From contig CM043944.1 in NCBI GenBank assembly GCA_014529385.2, positions 168,525,740-168,589,739 on the forward strand: a stretch of DNA of 64,000 nucleotides, in the 5' to 3' direction. Numbering within the stretch: the first letter of the stretch is position 1; every line of letters starts with the position of its first letter. The position numbers were made by a program, and so were the translations under genes. The notes beneath the pieces are model-generated. The model saw only the letters and a list, made by a program, of their open reading frames with translations. It had not been told where the DNA came from and made no database searches. Origin of the DNA: Adiantum capillus-veneris (lineage: Eukaryota; Streptophyta; Polypodiopsida; Polypodiales; Pteridaceae). Shown here piece after piece: positions 10,184-21,157 of this stretch.

Positions 10184-11740
10184 ATGTCAAATGTGGTGAA
10201 GAAATGGGTAATTGAGCTGCAAGAGTTTGAGTTCTCTTTTCTAGTGGAATATAGTACAAGGGCTACCCTAGCTGATTTGTTGACCTACAAGGAGAATCCC
10301 CTTATTGTTAAGGAAGAGGTGGTGAGAAAGGTAGTTGAAGAAGTGCCACAGATCAGCAATGCACATGTGTTGTTCTTTGATGGTTCATACAGAAAGAGCC
10401 ATGATGCAGCTTCAGGGGGTATAGCACTTTATGATCCAGAGGGGAAGCTAGTATGCAAGAGAGGGTTCAAATTGGATGCTCATAGTAACAATGAGGCTGA
10501 ATATGCTACTCTGGAAGCCGGATTACACATTTGTTTGAAGCATGGGGTTAGAAGGTTGAGCATAAAAGGTGATGCCTTGTTAGTTGTGAAGCAAGTGCTG
10601 GGTGTGTGGAAGAGCAAGAACACCTCATTGAAGGAAATGTGCTTCAGAATTAAAGGCCTGTTAAAAAAGTTTGAGGCGTGGAGCATCAGACACATTGAAC
10701 GTGCTCTAAATGGAGAGGCACATGAAGCAGCTCAAAGCATGATTGGGGAGCTATTTGTGTTGAGGACCAATTTACCTCTTTATCATGGCCGGGAAAGTTT
10801 GGCTCAAGAAGAGGAGTTTTTGCTAACAGGAATCATTTCGAAGGAGATTCAGAAGTCTAAGAAGTATGGTTTTGTGCGTAGAGCATGCAGGTACAAATTG
10901 ATTCGTGATGTCTTATACATGAAAGGGGCTGATCTCGTGTTGAGACGTGTACCTTGGAGGGAGGAGCTTTACAGAGTGTTGGAAGAGAATCATGAAGGCA
11001 CATGTGGCGGCCATTTTTCTCTAAAGATCACCTTGCATAAGATCTTGCAAGAGGGCTATGTATGGCCTAGTTTGCACAAGGATGTTCACCATTGGTGTAG
11101 GTCTTGCAATAGGTGTCAAGCGTTGAAGCCAGAGTTACAAAAAACCATTATGGCGTTTGATGTGTTTGAAAAGTGGGGAATTGATGCAATAGGCCCGTTA
11201 CCTATCACAAGCAGGGGCAAAAGCTATATTTTGACTGCAATGGACTATCTCTCTAGATGGGCAGAGGCTATCGCAGTAAAACAAATCACTGCAAAGGATG
11301 TGGAAAAATTTGTGTATGATGAAATATGTTGCAAGTTTGGGGTGCCATTGGAGCTACTTTCAGATAAGGGGCCAAGATTTAGAGCTAAACTGCTAGATTT
11401 TTTATGCGCGAAGATGAAGATTAGGCACCAGCATACCACTCCTTATTACCCGCAATGTAATGGCTTAAATGAAAGGTTCAATGGTGAGTTGGTACAAATC
11501 CTTTCGAAAGTGACAGAGCACCAAGGAAAGAATTGGGATTTGGAATTGCCTAGTGCATTATGGGCTTACCATACTTCCGTGAAGACAGGTACAGGGTTTA
11601 CTCCATTTCATTTGGTGTATGGAAAGGAAGCACTATTGCCTGTGGAAATAGAGTTGCCTGCAGTCAAGATGTTAGAGAAGTTGCTTGGGCCGCCTAGTGA
11701 TGCATTCAAAGAGAGGCTCTTACAGTTACAAGAGGTTTAG
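10184..11740 (+). pseudogene. Archaeal-type RNase H and integrase of Gypsy pol
   Basis: Same frame as the RT. The archaeal RNase H spans about 10360-10740 (FFDGSY with Asp at 10379-10381, SNNEAEY, KGDALLVVKQV). The integrase finger follows (H residues near 10990-11010, CRSCNRCQ near 11100), then a core with all three catalytic residues: Asp 11183-11185 (GIDAIGP), Asp 11363-11365 (SDKGPRF), Glu 11471-11473 (NGLNERFNG). It ends with TAG at 11738-11740, likely a C-to-T change of a Gln codon, 21 bp before the Copia insertion. The C-terminal domain resumes at 16981. Confidence 0.9.
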
Positions 11741-11756
11741 CTGGATAGGATGAGTG

Positions 11757-11761
11757 CATTG
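11757..11761. other. Target-site duplication CATTG, left copy
   Basis: CATTG directly precedes the Copia 5' LTR and is repeated directly after the 3' LTR at 16976-16980. Five bases is the usual Copia target duplication. Confidence 0.95.
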
Positions 11762-12083
11762 TGTTGAGATGTCGAGCTCTACACCTTGAGCTGGCATCCA
11801 CTACGGGTCTTGGCCGCTTACGGCATTTACTCACTGGCGCGTTAGGTGACCGACACGGAGGATCTCTGCCAGTGATTCTACAGCTGGACTACACTTATAG
11901 TGCCAGCCTAGTACGCTTCTAGCGAGTTCACACTTAGTGACCGCATGTACATATGTGCTACTTTTCAGCTTTAGCACTTAGTCATTTTGTACTCTCTTTT
12001 CTGTGAAGAAGAAGAAGAAGCTTTCCATCTCTGTGTGCTTTGTGCTTGTCTTGTGTAGCTCTCTTGCATCCTCATTCTTTACA
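11762..12083 (+). repeat. Copia 5' LTR
   Basis: Starts TGTTGAGATGTC and ends TTTACA. It differs from the 3' LTR only by one extra G in GGAGGATC near 11860. It should hold the promoter and poly(A) signals, but no clear TATA box stands out. Confidence 0.97.
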
Positions 12084-12096
12084 TGGTATCAGAGCC
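12084..12096 (+). other. Copia primer-binding site
   Basis: TGGTATCAGAGCC immediately follows the LTR. It is the classic plant Copia primer site complementary to the 3' end of initiator methionine tRNA. Confidence 0.95.
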
Positions 12097-12345
12097 TGGT
12101 GCAGGCAAGAGAGGCTAAGAGAGCAAGAGCATCACAATCCCTTCGTTCGCAATCCACGACCAAAGTTTCTGAACAGGTCTCCAAAGTGCAGTATACAGAG
12201 ATTTACTGTACAAGTACAGTGGTTGTATGTACGCTTGATTGTGGACACTCATTGAGTGTAGAAAGCGTTACAAGAACCACGATAGCAGGTTCAGCAGATT
12301 TGCAGGTTTTTGCAGATTGCAGCTATTTTGTCTTAGTGCTTCAAG

Positions 12346-12894
12346 ATGTCTGACGGTTTCAGTCAGATTGTTACTGAGAAGCTTGAGAAAAATAACTACC
12401 CTGCATGGAATTTCAGAATAACAAATTTCCTAAAAGGAAAAGGTTATTGGGACTATGTAGAAGGAGACAATGAAAAGGAACCAGAGATTCCCGAGGCAAA
12501 TGCTACAGCAGAACAAAGGAAAGCTTTGAGGGACTGGCAACAAGGCGAGAGCAAAGTGATGTATTGGCTTTCTATGAGCATCACAGATGGCATGATGGGC
12601 TATCTACAGGATGCTGAAATCCCCGCCATTGCATGGAAAAACTTAGGCAGAGTGTTCGAGGTGAACACCAAGGCCATGAAGCTTCAACTAAAGTCAGAGC
12701 TAAATCAGGTTAAGAGGAACAACCTCTCCATCAATGATTATGCTTTGAAGATCAAGAGTATCATTGAGGCTCTTGGATCTATTAAAGTCTCAGTGGAAGA
12801 CGATGACATTGTCCGTGCATGTTTGGATGGTCTAGGAGATGAGTATGTACATTTTAGGTCTTCCATGAATACAAGAGACGACATCCCCGTGTTC
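12346..12894 (+). pseudogene. Copia Gag, N-terminal part before the frameshift
   Basis: ATG at 12346 starts the first long frame after the primer site. The start resembles Copia Gag (EKLEKNNYPAWNFRITNFLKG), followed by the UBN2/retrotran_gag-like helical region with SINDYALKIKSIIEALGS. The frame runs on to 13308, but after about 12894 the real protein continues in the -1 frame at 12894-12897, which carries the zinc knuckle. The site is not a classical slippery heptamer, so a one-base deletion is the simplest reading. Confidence 0.85.
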
Positions 12895-15800
12895 CTATGC
12901 TTATTCTTGAGGAGAAGAACCTTGACACATCTTCTTCTCATGGCAGAAATAATTCTGAACAGGCCTTCTATTCTAACTCCAACAGAGGTAGAGGTAGAGG
13001 TCGTGGTCGAGGCCCAAGGGGTTGCAGGGGCCAATTTCTGGAAGGTCAATCAAATCAGAACAATACAGGTGGCAGGGGAAACCAGTCTCAAGGCAGGGGG
13101 AGTCAAAGAGGTCGTGGTGCAGGATCAAGCAGGCAGCAACATACTCCAGATAGTAGAGAATGTTGGACTTGTGGTGAAAGAGGTCACATGTCACGTGACT
13201 GTCCAAAGGGAAAAGCAAGTAGAAAGAGAGAACAGGGCAACTATGCATCTACTAGCAGAGATGCAGATGACAGCAAAAACGAACGCATGTTTGTTATGCA
13301 ACATGTAATGAATACAATGACTGCAGAGAATTCCACCCAAGATGATGTTTGGTATGTGGATTCAGGTGCCTCTAATCACATGACGTCTCGTGGAGAGTGG
13401 TTTAGAGATATGCGCAAACCAGATGTGTCAGGCTATGTGCAGACAGGAGATGACACAGCTCACCCCATTGCTCATGTAGGGGACATACCTCTAAATACAA
13501 AGAGTGGGAAATCAAAGTACTTAGCAGATGTACTTCATGTCCCAAACATTACAAAGAATCTTGTTTCTGTTGGACAAATGGTTGAGCAGGGTTTGCAGGT
13601 TCGCTTCAATCCAAATGGCTGTTATGTAGAAGATTTCCAAAATGGCTGTAAGCTGATCACAGAGGGCAAATGTGTGGGCAGAATGTTTACGCTGAATGTA
13701 GACATGCCTGAGGTAAAAGCTGCATTATTTGCACAGGGCACAGGTGTTGTGGCTGATGTTGACATTTGGCACAAACGCATTGGCCATGTCAATGAGCAGA
13801 GATTGCGCAGCATGCAATCAAAACAGATTGTAAAAGGTTTGCCCAAATTCAAGGTGGATGGTATGCATAAAGTGTGTGCAGCATGCCAGTTTGGAAAACA
13901 GTCAAAGGGCTCATTTCCACATGAGCGCAATGTATGTAAAAAGCCACTTGAGGTGGTGCACACAGATGTTTGGGGTCCAACCGATACTGCAAGTATACAT
14001 GGTTGCAGGTATTATGTCTCTTTCATTGATGACCATACAAGGAAAGTATGGGTCTACTTCATGCGTAACAAAAGTGAAGTGTTTGGTCACTTTCAAGACT
14101 TCAAAGTCATGATTGAGAAGGAGACGGATATGCAAATCAAGACATTGAGGTCAGATGGAGGGGGAGAGTACTTCTCCAATGATTTTTCAGATTTTCTACG
14201 AATGCATGGTATACACAGGCAGTTTACATGCAGATATACTCCACAGCAGAATGGGGTCGCAGAAAGGAAAAACAGGCACATTGCAGAGGTTGCACGTGCA
14301 TTGATGAATGAGAAGAACATGCCTCATCATGTCTGGGCTGAAGCTGTAAATATAGTTGTGTACATTATGAACAGGACACCTACAGCAGCGGTGCATGATG
14401 TAACACCTGAGGAAAAGTTTACAGGTACAAAGCTTGATTTGGCACACTTGAAAGTGTTTGGCTGCATAGCTTACGTGCATGTACCAGATGAGTTGCGTAG
14501 GAAATTGGATCCTAAAGCAGAGAAATGTATTCTTGTGGGATATTCCCTTGAACAAAAGGGGTACAGGTGCTACAATCCTACTACACGAGAATTACGAGTG
14601 AGCAGAGATGTAGTCTTTGATGAGATGAGCAGCTGGTACAGTAATGCACATGGCACTATTGGGGCTGATGTAAAAGATGATGTGGTTGTACAAAATGTGA
14701 GGCCACAGTCACAGGTTTTGAGTGGACCACAAGAGTCCTCTTCTCGTGGCTCTGTTGAGAAACCATGGAATGGTAGACTACGTACGCAAGTTACTCCACC
14801 AACAGGTACAGGGAATGTATCACGAAAAGGAAAGGAAAAGGTTGATGAACCTCCCTTTATGGTTGATGCATCATCAGGTTTTTCACATGTAGACATGGAT
14901 TCAGATGGTTCTGAACAAAGTCTTGATGAGGAATTTGGAATTCCGGCTGTCAGGACACCTGGTGTAAGGAAAGTACAAGAAGATGCTAGAGGGCAAAGGA
15001 GTGACCCAGGATCGCGCAGATCTAATAGATTCAGAAATCCAGTTCAGAAATTGACTTATGATGGGTATCTAGCGCATCACCAAGCCTACATGGCTAAGGT
15101 GATACAGGATGTGGAGCCCACATGTTTTGAGGATGCAGTTGGAAATGTGCATTGGGATGATGCAATGAATGAAGAGATGGCTGCATTGGAAGCAAATGAC
15201 ACATGGGAGTTGGTGCCATTGCCAAGTGGCAAGAAAGCTATTGGCTGTAAATGGGTGTATAAAACCAAGCATAAGGCTGATGGTAACATTGAGCGTCACA
15301 AGGCAAGGCTGGTCGCAAAGGGTTATGCACAGACGTATGGCATAGACTATGAGGAGACCTTTGCTCCAGTGGCAAAGATGACGACAGTGAGAGCTGTCAT
15401 AGCAGTGGCTTCATCTAGAGGATGGATTATGCATCAAGTGGATGTAAAGAATGCCTTCTTGAATGGCGAGTTGCAAGAGGAAGTGTATATGGATCAGCCA
15501 CCTGGTTATGTCGATCCAGGTTACCCAGATTATGTATGTAGACTTCTCAAAGCTTTGTATGGTTTGAAGCAGGGCTCTAGAGCATGGTATGACAGGATTG
15601 CCAAGTATCTTGTCAGTATTGGTTTTAGGAGATCTCATGCTGATCATTCACTCTATGTACGTGAGAGTGATGTGGGGATTGTGGTCATTACCATATATGT
15701 AGATGACCTTATTATTGTTGGTGACAATGCTATGGAGATTGACCATGTGAAGGGTCTTCTCAAACAGGAGTTTGAAATGAAAGATTTAGGCGAGTTGCGC

Positions 15801-16682
15801 TACTTTCTTGGCATTGAAGTGATCAGGACTCCAGAGGGTGTATGGCTATCACAGAGACAGTATGCTTTGGACATGTTGTCAAAGTATGGTATGGCTGATT
15901 GTAAGCCAATTTCTATTCCCTTGGATGTGAATGCAAAGCTGAGTGCAGAGAAGGGTGATGTTGTTGAGGATGTCAACATGTACAGGAAGATTGTGGGTAG
16001 TTTAATCTACTTGACTATCACGAGGCCAGACTTGAGCTACACAGTAGGCTTGGAGAGTTAGTTCATGCAACTTCCGAGGAAGCCACATTTGGATGGAGTA
16101 CGACGCACACTTAGGTATGTGCAAGGTACTCTTGACTACGCATTGTTCTATGCAGCAGATGCACCATTAGCATTGTATGGGTATACAGATGCAGATTGGG
16201 CAGGTAGCATTGTTGATAGGAGATCTACGAGTGGCTTCATGTTCTCTTTTGGGAGTGCTGCTGTTACTTGGAGCAGCAAAAAGCAGCCTACGGTTGCTTT
16301 ATCGAGCACAGAGGCCGAGTACAGAGGTGCAGCAGTTGCGGCGTGCGAGGTAGCTTGGCTTCGCACATTACTTGAGGACTTGGGAGTGCAGGTGGACCAG
16401 CAGATTTTCATCCATTGTGACAACCTCAGCAGCATGCAGTTGGCTAGGAACCCAGTGTTCCATGCCAGGACCAAACACATAGAGGTCCATTACCACTACG
16501 TTTGAGAGCGAGTGTTGGCGGGCGACATCGACTTGGTCTACGTCAGCACAGAGGAGCAGATAACGGATATCTTTACCAAGGCCCTCGGAGCTGAGAAGCT
16601 TCGACGTTTCCGGACTATGCTTGGACTCTGCGACATGCAGAGCTCGAGGGGGAGTGTTGAGATGTCGAGCTCTACACCTTGA
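12894..16682 (+). pseudogene. Copia Gag C-terminus and Pol polyprotein
   Basis: Domains in order: RG-rich segment; CCHC knuckle CWTCGERGHMSRDC (13161-13202); protease YVDSGASNHM (Asp 13359-13361); integrase finger (about 13755-13900); core Asp 13965-13967, Asp 14154-14156, Glu 14262-14264; RT from WVYKTKHKADG to YVDD (15696-15707); and RNase H YTDADWAG (Asp 16188-16190) with STEAEYRG. All catalytic residues look intact. TAG at 16059-16061 separates RT from RNase H. TGA at 16503-16505 lies where related proteins have Arg, consistent with CGA to TGA deamination. The last codons run seven residues or more into the 3' LTR to a stop at 16680-16682. Confidence 0.93.
16645..16654 (+). other. Copia polypurine tract
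   Basis: CGAGGGGGAG directly precedes the 3' LTR, the expected plus-strand primer. Confidence 0.9.
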
Positions 16683-16975
16683 GCTGGCATCCACTACGGG
16701 TCTTGGCCGCTTACGGCATTTACTCACTGGCGCGTTAGGTGACCGACACGGAGATCTCTGCCAGTGATTCTACAGCTGGACTACACTTATAGTGCCAGCC
16801 TAGTACGCTTCTAGCGAGTTCACACTTAGTGACCGCATGTACATATGTGCTACTTTTCAGCTTTAGCACTTAGTCATTTTGTACTCTCTTTTCTGTGAAG
16901 AAGAAGAAGAAGCTTTCCATCTCTGTGTGCTTTGTGCTTGTCTTGTGTAGCTCTCTTGCATCCTCATTCTTTACA
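16655..16975 (+). repeat. Copia 3' LTR
   Basis: 321 bp, starts TGTTGAGATG and ends TTTACA, one indel from the 5' LTR. Confidence 0.97.
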
Positions 16976-16980
16976 CATTG
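16976..16980. other. Target-site duplication CATTG, right copy
   Basis: Matches 11757-11761 exactly; the Gypsy reading frame resumes here. Confidence 0.95.
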
Positions 16981-17361
16981 GAACATTATGGGCAGATACA
17001 GGATAGGGCTTTGGCAAAGATAAATGAAAAGGTCAAAAGTAAGGGTATCAAGAAGCATGACTTGGTTTTGCACTATAACAATAAGCTGGACAACACCTTC
17101 CAAAAGAAGTTTCAAATTAAGTGGGAAGGCCCTTTCAAGGTAGTGGAGTGTTTTCCGAATGGTACATATCAGTTGGCTAACCTGGATGGGGTTCTACATA
17201 AGTCAAGGGTCAATGTATTGCATCTTAAATTGTATCATGCTAGTTTAATGATGGTGGAGCAAGATGAGCTGTCTGTGGAACAAGTAATGTATGTGAGGGA
17301 TGAGGAGACCTATGATGCGGCGAGTCTCATATCTCTTTTTGTTGCTACTGATCATGAATGA
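16976..17361 (+). pseudogene. Gypsy integrase C-terminal domain, separated by Copia
   Basis: Continues the integrase that was cut at 11761. A helical basic segment (EHYGQIQDRALAKINEKVKSK) is followed by KHDLVLHYNNKLDNTFQKKF and the GPY/F module KWEGPFKVVECFPNGTYQL, then a tail to a stop at 17359-17361. Its first methionine is not a real start; it is the middle of an interrupted gene. Confidence 0.88.
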
Positions 17362-17368
17362 TCTAGCA

Positions 17369-17389
17369 GGCTAGGGGATGGGCAAATTA
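17369..17389 (+). other. Gypsy polypurine tract region
   Basis: AGGCTAGGGGATGGGCAAATTA lies just before the 3' LTR; the purine block AGGGGATGGG is the likely plus-strand primer. Confidence 0.6.
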
Positions 17390-18339
17390 TGTCAGGAGTT
17401 TTTTGGAGCAAGGGATTGCGCATATGTACATACACATGCATGGTGCATCGAATAAAGGATTGCCCATTTTCCATAGCCAGGTGGTTACGTGGGGCCCACA
17501 TGTGTACAGGTAGGACAACATGTACATAGTGCATCGATTTTCACTATTACCAGTACTAGTGTTTTTTCTCTACAATAATGAGGAGTTGGTAGCGCGTAAA
17601 AATTCTCGAGGAAGCTATCCGTGGGCCGACGACATGAGGTAAGCAGGTGCGTCAGATGGCATCTAGTGGCGTCAGGAGGGTGAATGGGGTCAATACTTGC
17701 ACGTGGAGAAGTACGGACACAACGTGGGTGTTTCCTTGTGATAATTATGCAGAAAGGTCATCATGAGGACCATATTTTGGGGCCACTTCACGTGGTGGCC
17801 GGATGCATTATTGGAAAAATTTGAGTGCCAGGTGTGCGCATGGATGTAGCAGGGTGACAACTATGCTCTGCGTAGTCAGTTTTTGGCATGTTCGAGGTCC
17901 GTTTGAGGTCATCTAAAAGGCCAAGGGTGCCCAAGTAATAAAGCTAAGTATGGGAACTAAAAAAACAGAGAAAAGACCAGAAAAAACGTGGAGAAGAGAG
18001 GAGGAACAGCCGCAACTGTGTTTTTGCTCATTTTGGAGCTTGTTTTGGCCGTAAACTGCTCATCCGAGGTCGGATTTGAGCACTTTGACATTGTAAACTG
18101 GGGTTTTGGGCCGTTTCGGACGCGATGGAGCTGTCCATTTTGCCAAATTTCTCACTCTTTTTTTGCTATTTTTTTGTGTAATCTTCTCCGGTGAGTGAAG
18201 CCTCTGCTTAACTTTGTGGTTGTATCTGGTGTATTTCTTCAATACTGTGTAAACTATTTGCCCCATTGGTGTTGGCCCAAGCTCATTTGTATCTAAACAT
18301 CAGAAATCCTCCTCTTTTGAGCTGAGTTTTTGGGTGTGT

Positions 18340-18428
<89 letters not shown>

Positions 18429-18597
18429 TGGAGTGGGTAAACGAATAGTCTCTCTCCTCTCGCTCCATCGGTGTGTTCCCTGTCTCGGCCAGGTGGGTTG
18501 TGTAAGCTGAGTGGTGCCCCATAGTGTGTGTGTATCTTTCCAAGAGTGTGTGTCGGGTTGTTATAGAGGTGTTCTGTGTGTTTCCATCCCGCTCACA
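17390..18597 (+). repeat. Gypsy 3' LTR
   Basis: Starts TGTCAGGAG and ends CTCACA. It aligns along its whole length with 4517-5706, with about 30 substitutions by eye, most of them transitions, and a longer CT tract. Confidence 0.9.
18343..18426. repeat. (CT)n microsatellite inside the 3' LTR
   Basis: About 84 bp of CT, about 14 bp longer than the homologous tract in the 5' LTR. Confidence 0.95.
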
Positions 18598-19729
18598 CCG
18601 TGTTGAGATAGATACATAAGCACATGTCTATAGTCTAACTCTTGTTCTCGTTTATTCTCCCACATTAAATGATCAATTAAATATGAGAAAATCATTTGGA
18701 TTAGATAGATATTAGATTTTATGACATTGTCTCATGGACATATCCTTCATATATGTGTTATTCAGTTGCAAAAGCAAGCATGCTTGTGCTCTTCATTAGA
18801 GAAAATGCCTCCCTTTGCTCTCAAAGAGATGCCCTTCACAATCTAGCATGTGATGAATAGTGGATTATTTGGAACTACACCTCTATCCTCTTTGATTTGC
18901 TAGATAGTGTTGTGTTTATATTGTTCTATTGATATTTAAGGTATACAATGTAATCAAAGGGTACCAAATCCATGAAAATAATCTCATAGAAGTAGCCTAT
19001 ATCTACATATTGTTCAATTGAAATAGTAAGCATGTTCATTCTCTCCATAAGAGAGAGTCCTTGCCTTTGTGATTAAAGAGATTCCCTCCCCCCTCGTGAA
19101 AGTGGAATATGCACAAATATACTTCATTTTTGCAAAATTGTGGAACCTATCAAGTGAAGAGATTAAAATTTTTGAGGGGAACAACAATTGCATGCTACCT
19201 AGATTTATATATGCAAAGACAAGTGGGGATATACTTGTAGCACTCTAGTACATAAATTGGCTTGCATTAGAGAAACAAAGTATCTACAAGTGGAAACACA
19301 ATGTTTAAGGACACATATGTATTAGCTTATTAGCTTATATTGCTTCAAAGCTCACATTTATCTTGCTGTAAATATGGATTGCCTACATAACTAGGAATAC
19401 AAGTGTTAACATCTTTTTGTTCTTCATTTGCTATCTTGGTGTTTCTAAACACCATCCTCATTTGAGATCCCCTCAACATGAAAATTTCTTTAATAATAAG
19501 GGCTTGTGAACAAGTCCAATTTTGTTGCTTATTTGTTATCCTACTTTCTTTTTTCTTTTTGTTTTGTCAAACCCACAATAGGTGGGTAAAAATATATATA
19601 AAACCAAAAAAAATGCATACCATCCCGAGCTCACACGAGCCGCAGGTCCCAGATACAACTAACTAGAGACACCTTACAGATCATGAAAATCATAAAACAT
19701 TGAGCTATATCAACCAGAGGCTGCCGCCA
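18598..19729. other. AT-rich stretch without recognised gene
   Basis: I see no coding domain, RNA gene or repeat boundary in 18598-19480. The part from about 19550 to 19729 appears to belong to the same unit as 25666-26390, split by the CACTA insertion. Confidence 0.5.
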
Positions 19730-19742
19730 CACTACAAGAGGT
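19730..19742 (+). repeat. CACTA left terminal inverted repeat
   Basis: CACTACAAGAGGT, matched by its complement at 25650-25662; beyond 13 bp the two ends diverge. Confidence 0.95.
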
Positions 19743-19890
19743 GCTTAATAGTAGCAACGCTCATAGTGTGACGCTCAAACATGAAAAAGCACTGCATCGC
19801 TATAGGCATCGCTATGAGCGTGGCTATGTTACTTGTAACATAGTGACGTTCATAGCGACGCCTATAGCGATGCTGCCATGGCTAAAAAAA
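19743..19890. promoter_or_regulatory. Left subterminal repeat array of the CACTA element
   Basis: At least six short motifs of the type AACGCTCATAG, CATCGCTATAGGC, CGCTATGAGCG and ATAGCGACGCC lie in both orientations. They also form a local inverted repeat. Such arrays bind the transposase in CACTA elements (family knowledge). Confidence 0.75.
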
Positions 19891-19988
19891 ATAACCGAGA
19901 GCGTCCAAAAACTCAGATCTCAGATCTGAGTTTTCGACGCGCGCTCAAGCAAGCAAGGTAACGCTCTCCCTGTCTCTCTCTTTCTTCT

Positions 19989-19989
<1 letters not shown>

Positions 19990-20030
<41 letters not shown>

Positions 20031-20100
20031 AGAGGAAGGAGAGCCAGGTATGCTCCTTCCCTCTCCTCACTCTCATGTTCCCTTCCCCTCTATCTCTCTC

Positions 20101-20133
<33 letters not shown>

Positions 20134-20141
20134 TTGTGTTT

Positions 20142-20173
<32 letters not shown>

Positions 20174-20334
20174 ATAAGCATAAACAAAAAAAAACCACAC
20201 ACACACACACACATGCATAAACAAAAAAAGCACACACACATTGAGAGAGGAAAAGAGACAGAGAGAGAGCATGTATAAACCAAAAACGCACACATGCATA
20301 AACAAAGAATGCACACACACATTGAGAGAGGAAA

Positions 20335-20365
<31 letters not shown>
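19990..20365. repeat. Compound CA/GA/CT microsatellite region
   Basis: A (CA)n tract at 19992-20026, then CT and GA runs that could pair as a hairpin (about 20096-20172), then a unit of about 55-60 bp with 'gcacacacacattgagagagg' repeated at least twice. No gene; open frames here are artefacts of simple repeats. Confidence 0.85.
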
Positions 20366-20367
<2 letters not shown>

Positions 20368-20560
20368 AGAACAAGAAGAAAGTCTTAATATCGTAGGAAA
20401 CTATCCCAAGAGACCTTCAAGATCTATTCGACAGGAGTTGAACTCAAGACGTGTTATTCATAAGGGAAATGGCATAACCAATGTATCACACTTCGGTGAT
20501 AGAAAAGTTATACCATTTTTCTCCTTTTTTTATTGGCATGCACACACATCCACACACACA
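20366..20560 (-). repeat. tRNA-derived SINE-like unit a
   Basis: On the minus strand there is a box-A-like TGATACATTGG (20478-20488) and a box-B-like AGTTCAACTCC (20434-20444), separated by 33 bp. The surrounding sequence is homologous to unit b. It is not an intact tRNA: stems are imperfect, and a 3' tail leads into a CA/GT tract. Confidence 0.6.
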
Positions 20561-20768
20561 CCCGAGAAGAAGAGAGTTTAATTTAACATCGTAAGAAACT
20601 AATAAAAGAGACCTAAAAATCTAGCCGACGAGGAGTTGAACTCAAGACCTGTTATTCAAGAGGAAAATGGCATGACCAATCTACCACACTTGGGTGATAG
20701 AAAGGTTATACCACTTTTCTCTTTTTATTGGCACACACACCCCCACACACACACACACACACACACAA
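20561..20768 (-). repeat. tRNA-derived SINE-like unit b
   Basis: The best preserved unit. On the minus strand box A reads TGGTAGATTGG (20676-20686) and box B reads AGTTCAACTCC (20632-20642). The stretch between them resembles a tRNA D arm, anticodon region and variable loop. A trailer of about 70 bp ends in a GT tract. The unit is repeated directly on both sides. Confidence 0.65.
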
Positions 20769-21125
20769 GAAGAAGAGAGTTTTATGTCATAGGAAACTAT
20801 CCCAAAAGACGTTAAAGATTAGGTTAGATGTAGACTTACGTTAAATTAGATTTAGGTTTATTTAAGTTAAATTAGATTAAATTTAGGTTTATTTTTAGTT
20901 AGATTTATGTTTATTTACGTTAGATTTAGATTTACGTTATATTACATTAGATTTAGGTTTATTTACGTTATATTAGATTAGATTTATGTTTATTTACGTT
21001 ATATTAGATTAGATTTAGGTTATTTACATGTTATTGAAGAGGGAAAATGGCATAACCAATCTAACACGCTTGGGTGATAGAAAGGTTATACCATTTTTCT
21101 CTTTTTATTGGCACACACACACCCA

Positions 21126-21156
<31 letters not shown>
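20769..21156 (-). repeat. SINE-like unit c with AT-rich expansion
   Basis: Shares the head (ACTTGGGTGATAG..., box-A-like part near 21055) and trailer (GTAGGAAACTATCCC-type sequence) with units a and b. The box-B part is replaced by about 200 bp of degenerate TTAGATTTAGGTTTATTTACG repeats (about 20820-21030). Confidence 0.6.

Positions 21157-21157
<1 letters not shown>

Larger units (their letters stand above)
11762..16975 (+). mobile_element. Full-length Ty1/Copia LTR retrotransposon
   Basis: Complete 5.2-kb element: LTRs of 322 and 321 bp that differ by one indel by eye, a 5-bp target duplication, an initiator-Met tRNA primer site, a polypurine tract, and gag-pol in Copia order (Gag, protease, integrase, RT, RNase H). 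It sits in the integrase coding region of the Gypsy in the same orientation. The LTRs say the insertion is recent. Nevertheless gag-pol has one frameshift and two in-frame stops, so this copy cannot make full polyprotein. Confidence 0.97.
4517..18597 (+). mobile_element. Tat-like Ty3/Gypsy LTR retrotransposon, interrupted by Copia
   Basis: Two LTRs of about 1.2 kb (4517-5706 and 17390-18597) enclose gag, protease, reverse transcriptase, RNase H, archaeal RNase H and integrase in Gypsy order. The second RNase H just before integrase is the hallmark of the Tat lineage (established knowledge). The 5.2-kb Copia element at 11762-16975 splits the integrase coding region, so the Gypsy itself is about 8.9 kb. 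Gag is frameshifted, pol has several stops, and the RT active site is altered. LTRs differ by roughly 30 substitutions by eye. I could not find a convincing target duplication. Confidence 0.9.

Noticed and set aside
12880-12900. Programmed -1 frameshift in the Copia element
   Set aside because: No X-XXY-YYZ heptamer at the junction, most plant Copia elements use one frame, and two stops occur downstream; a one-base deletion is simpler.
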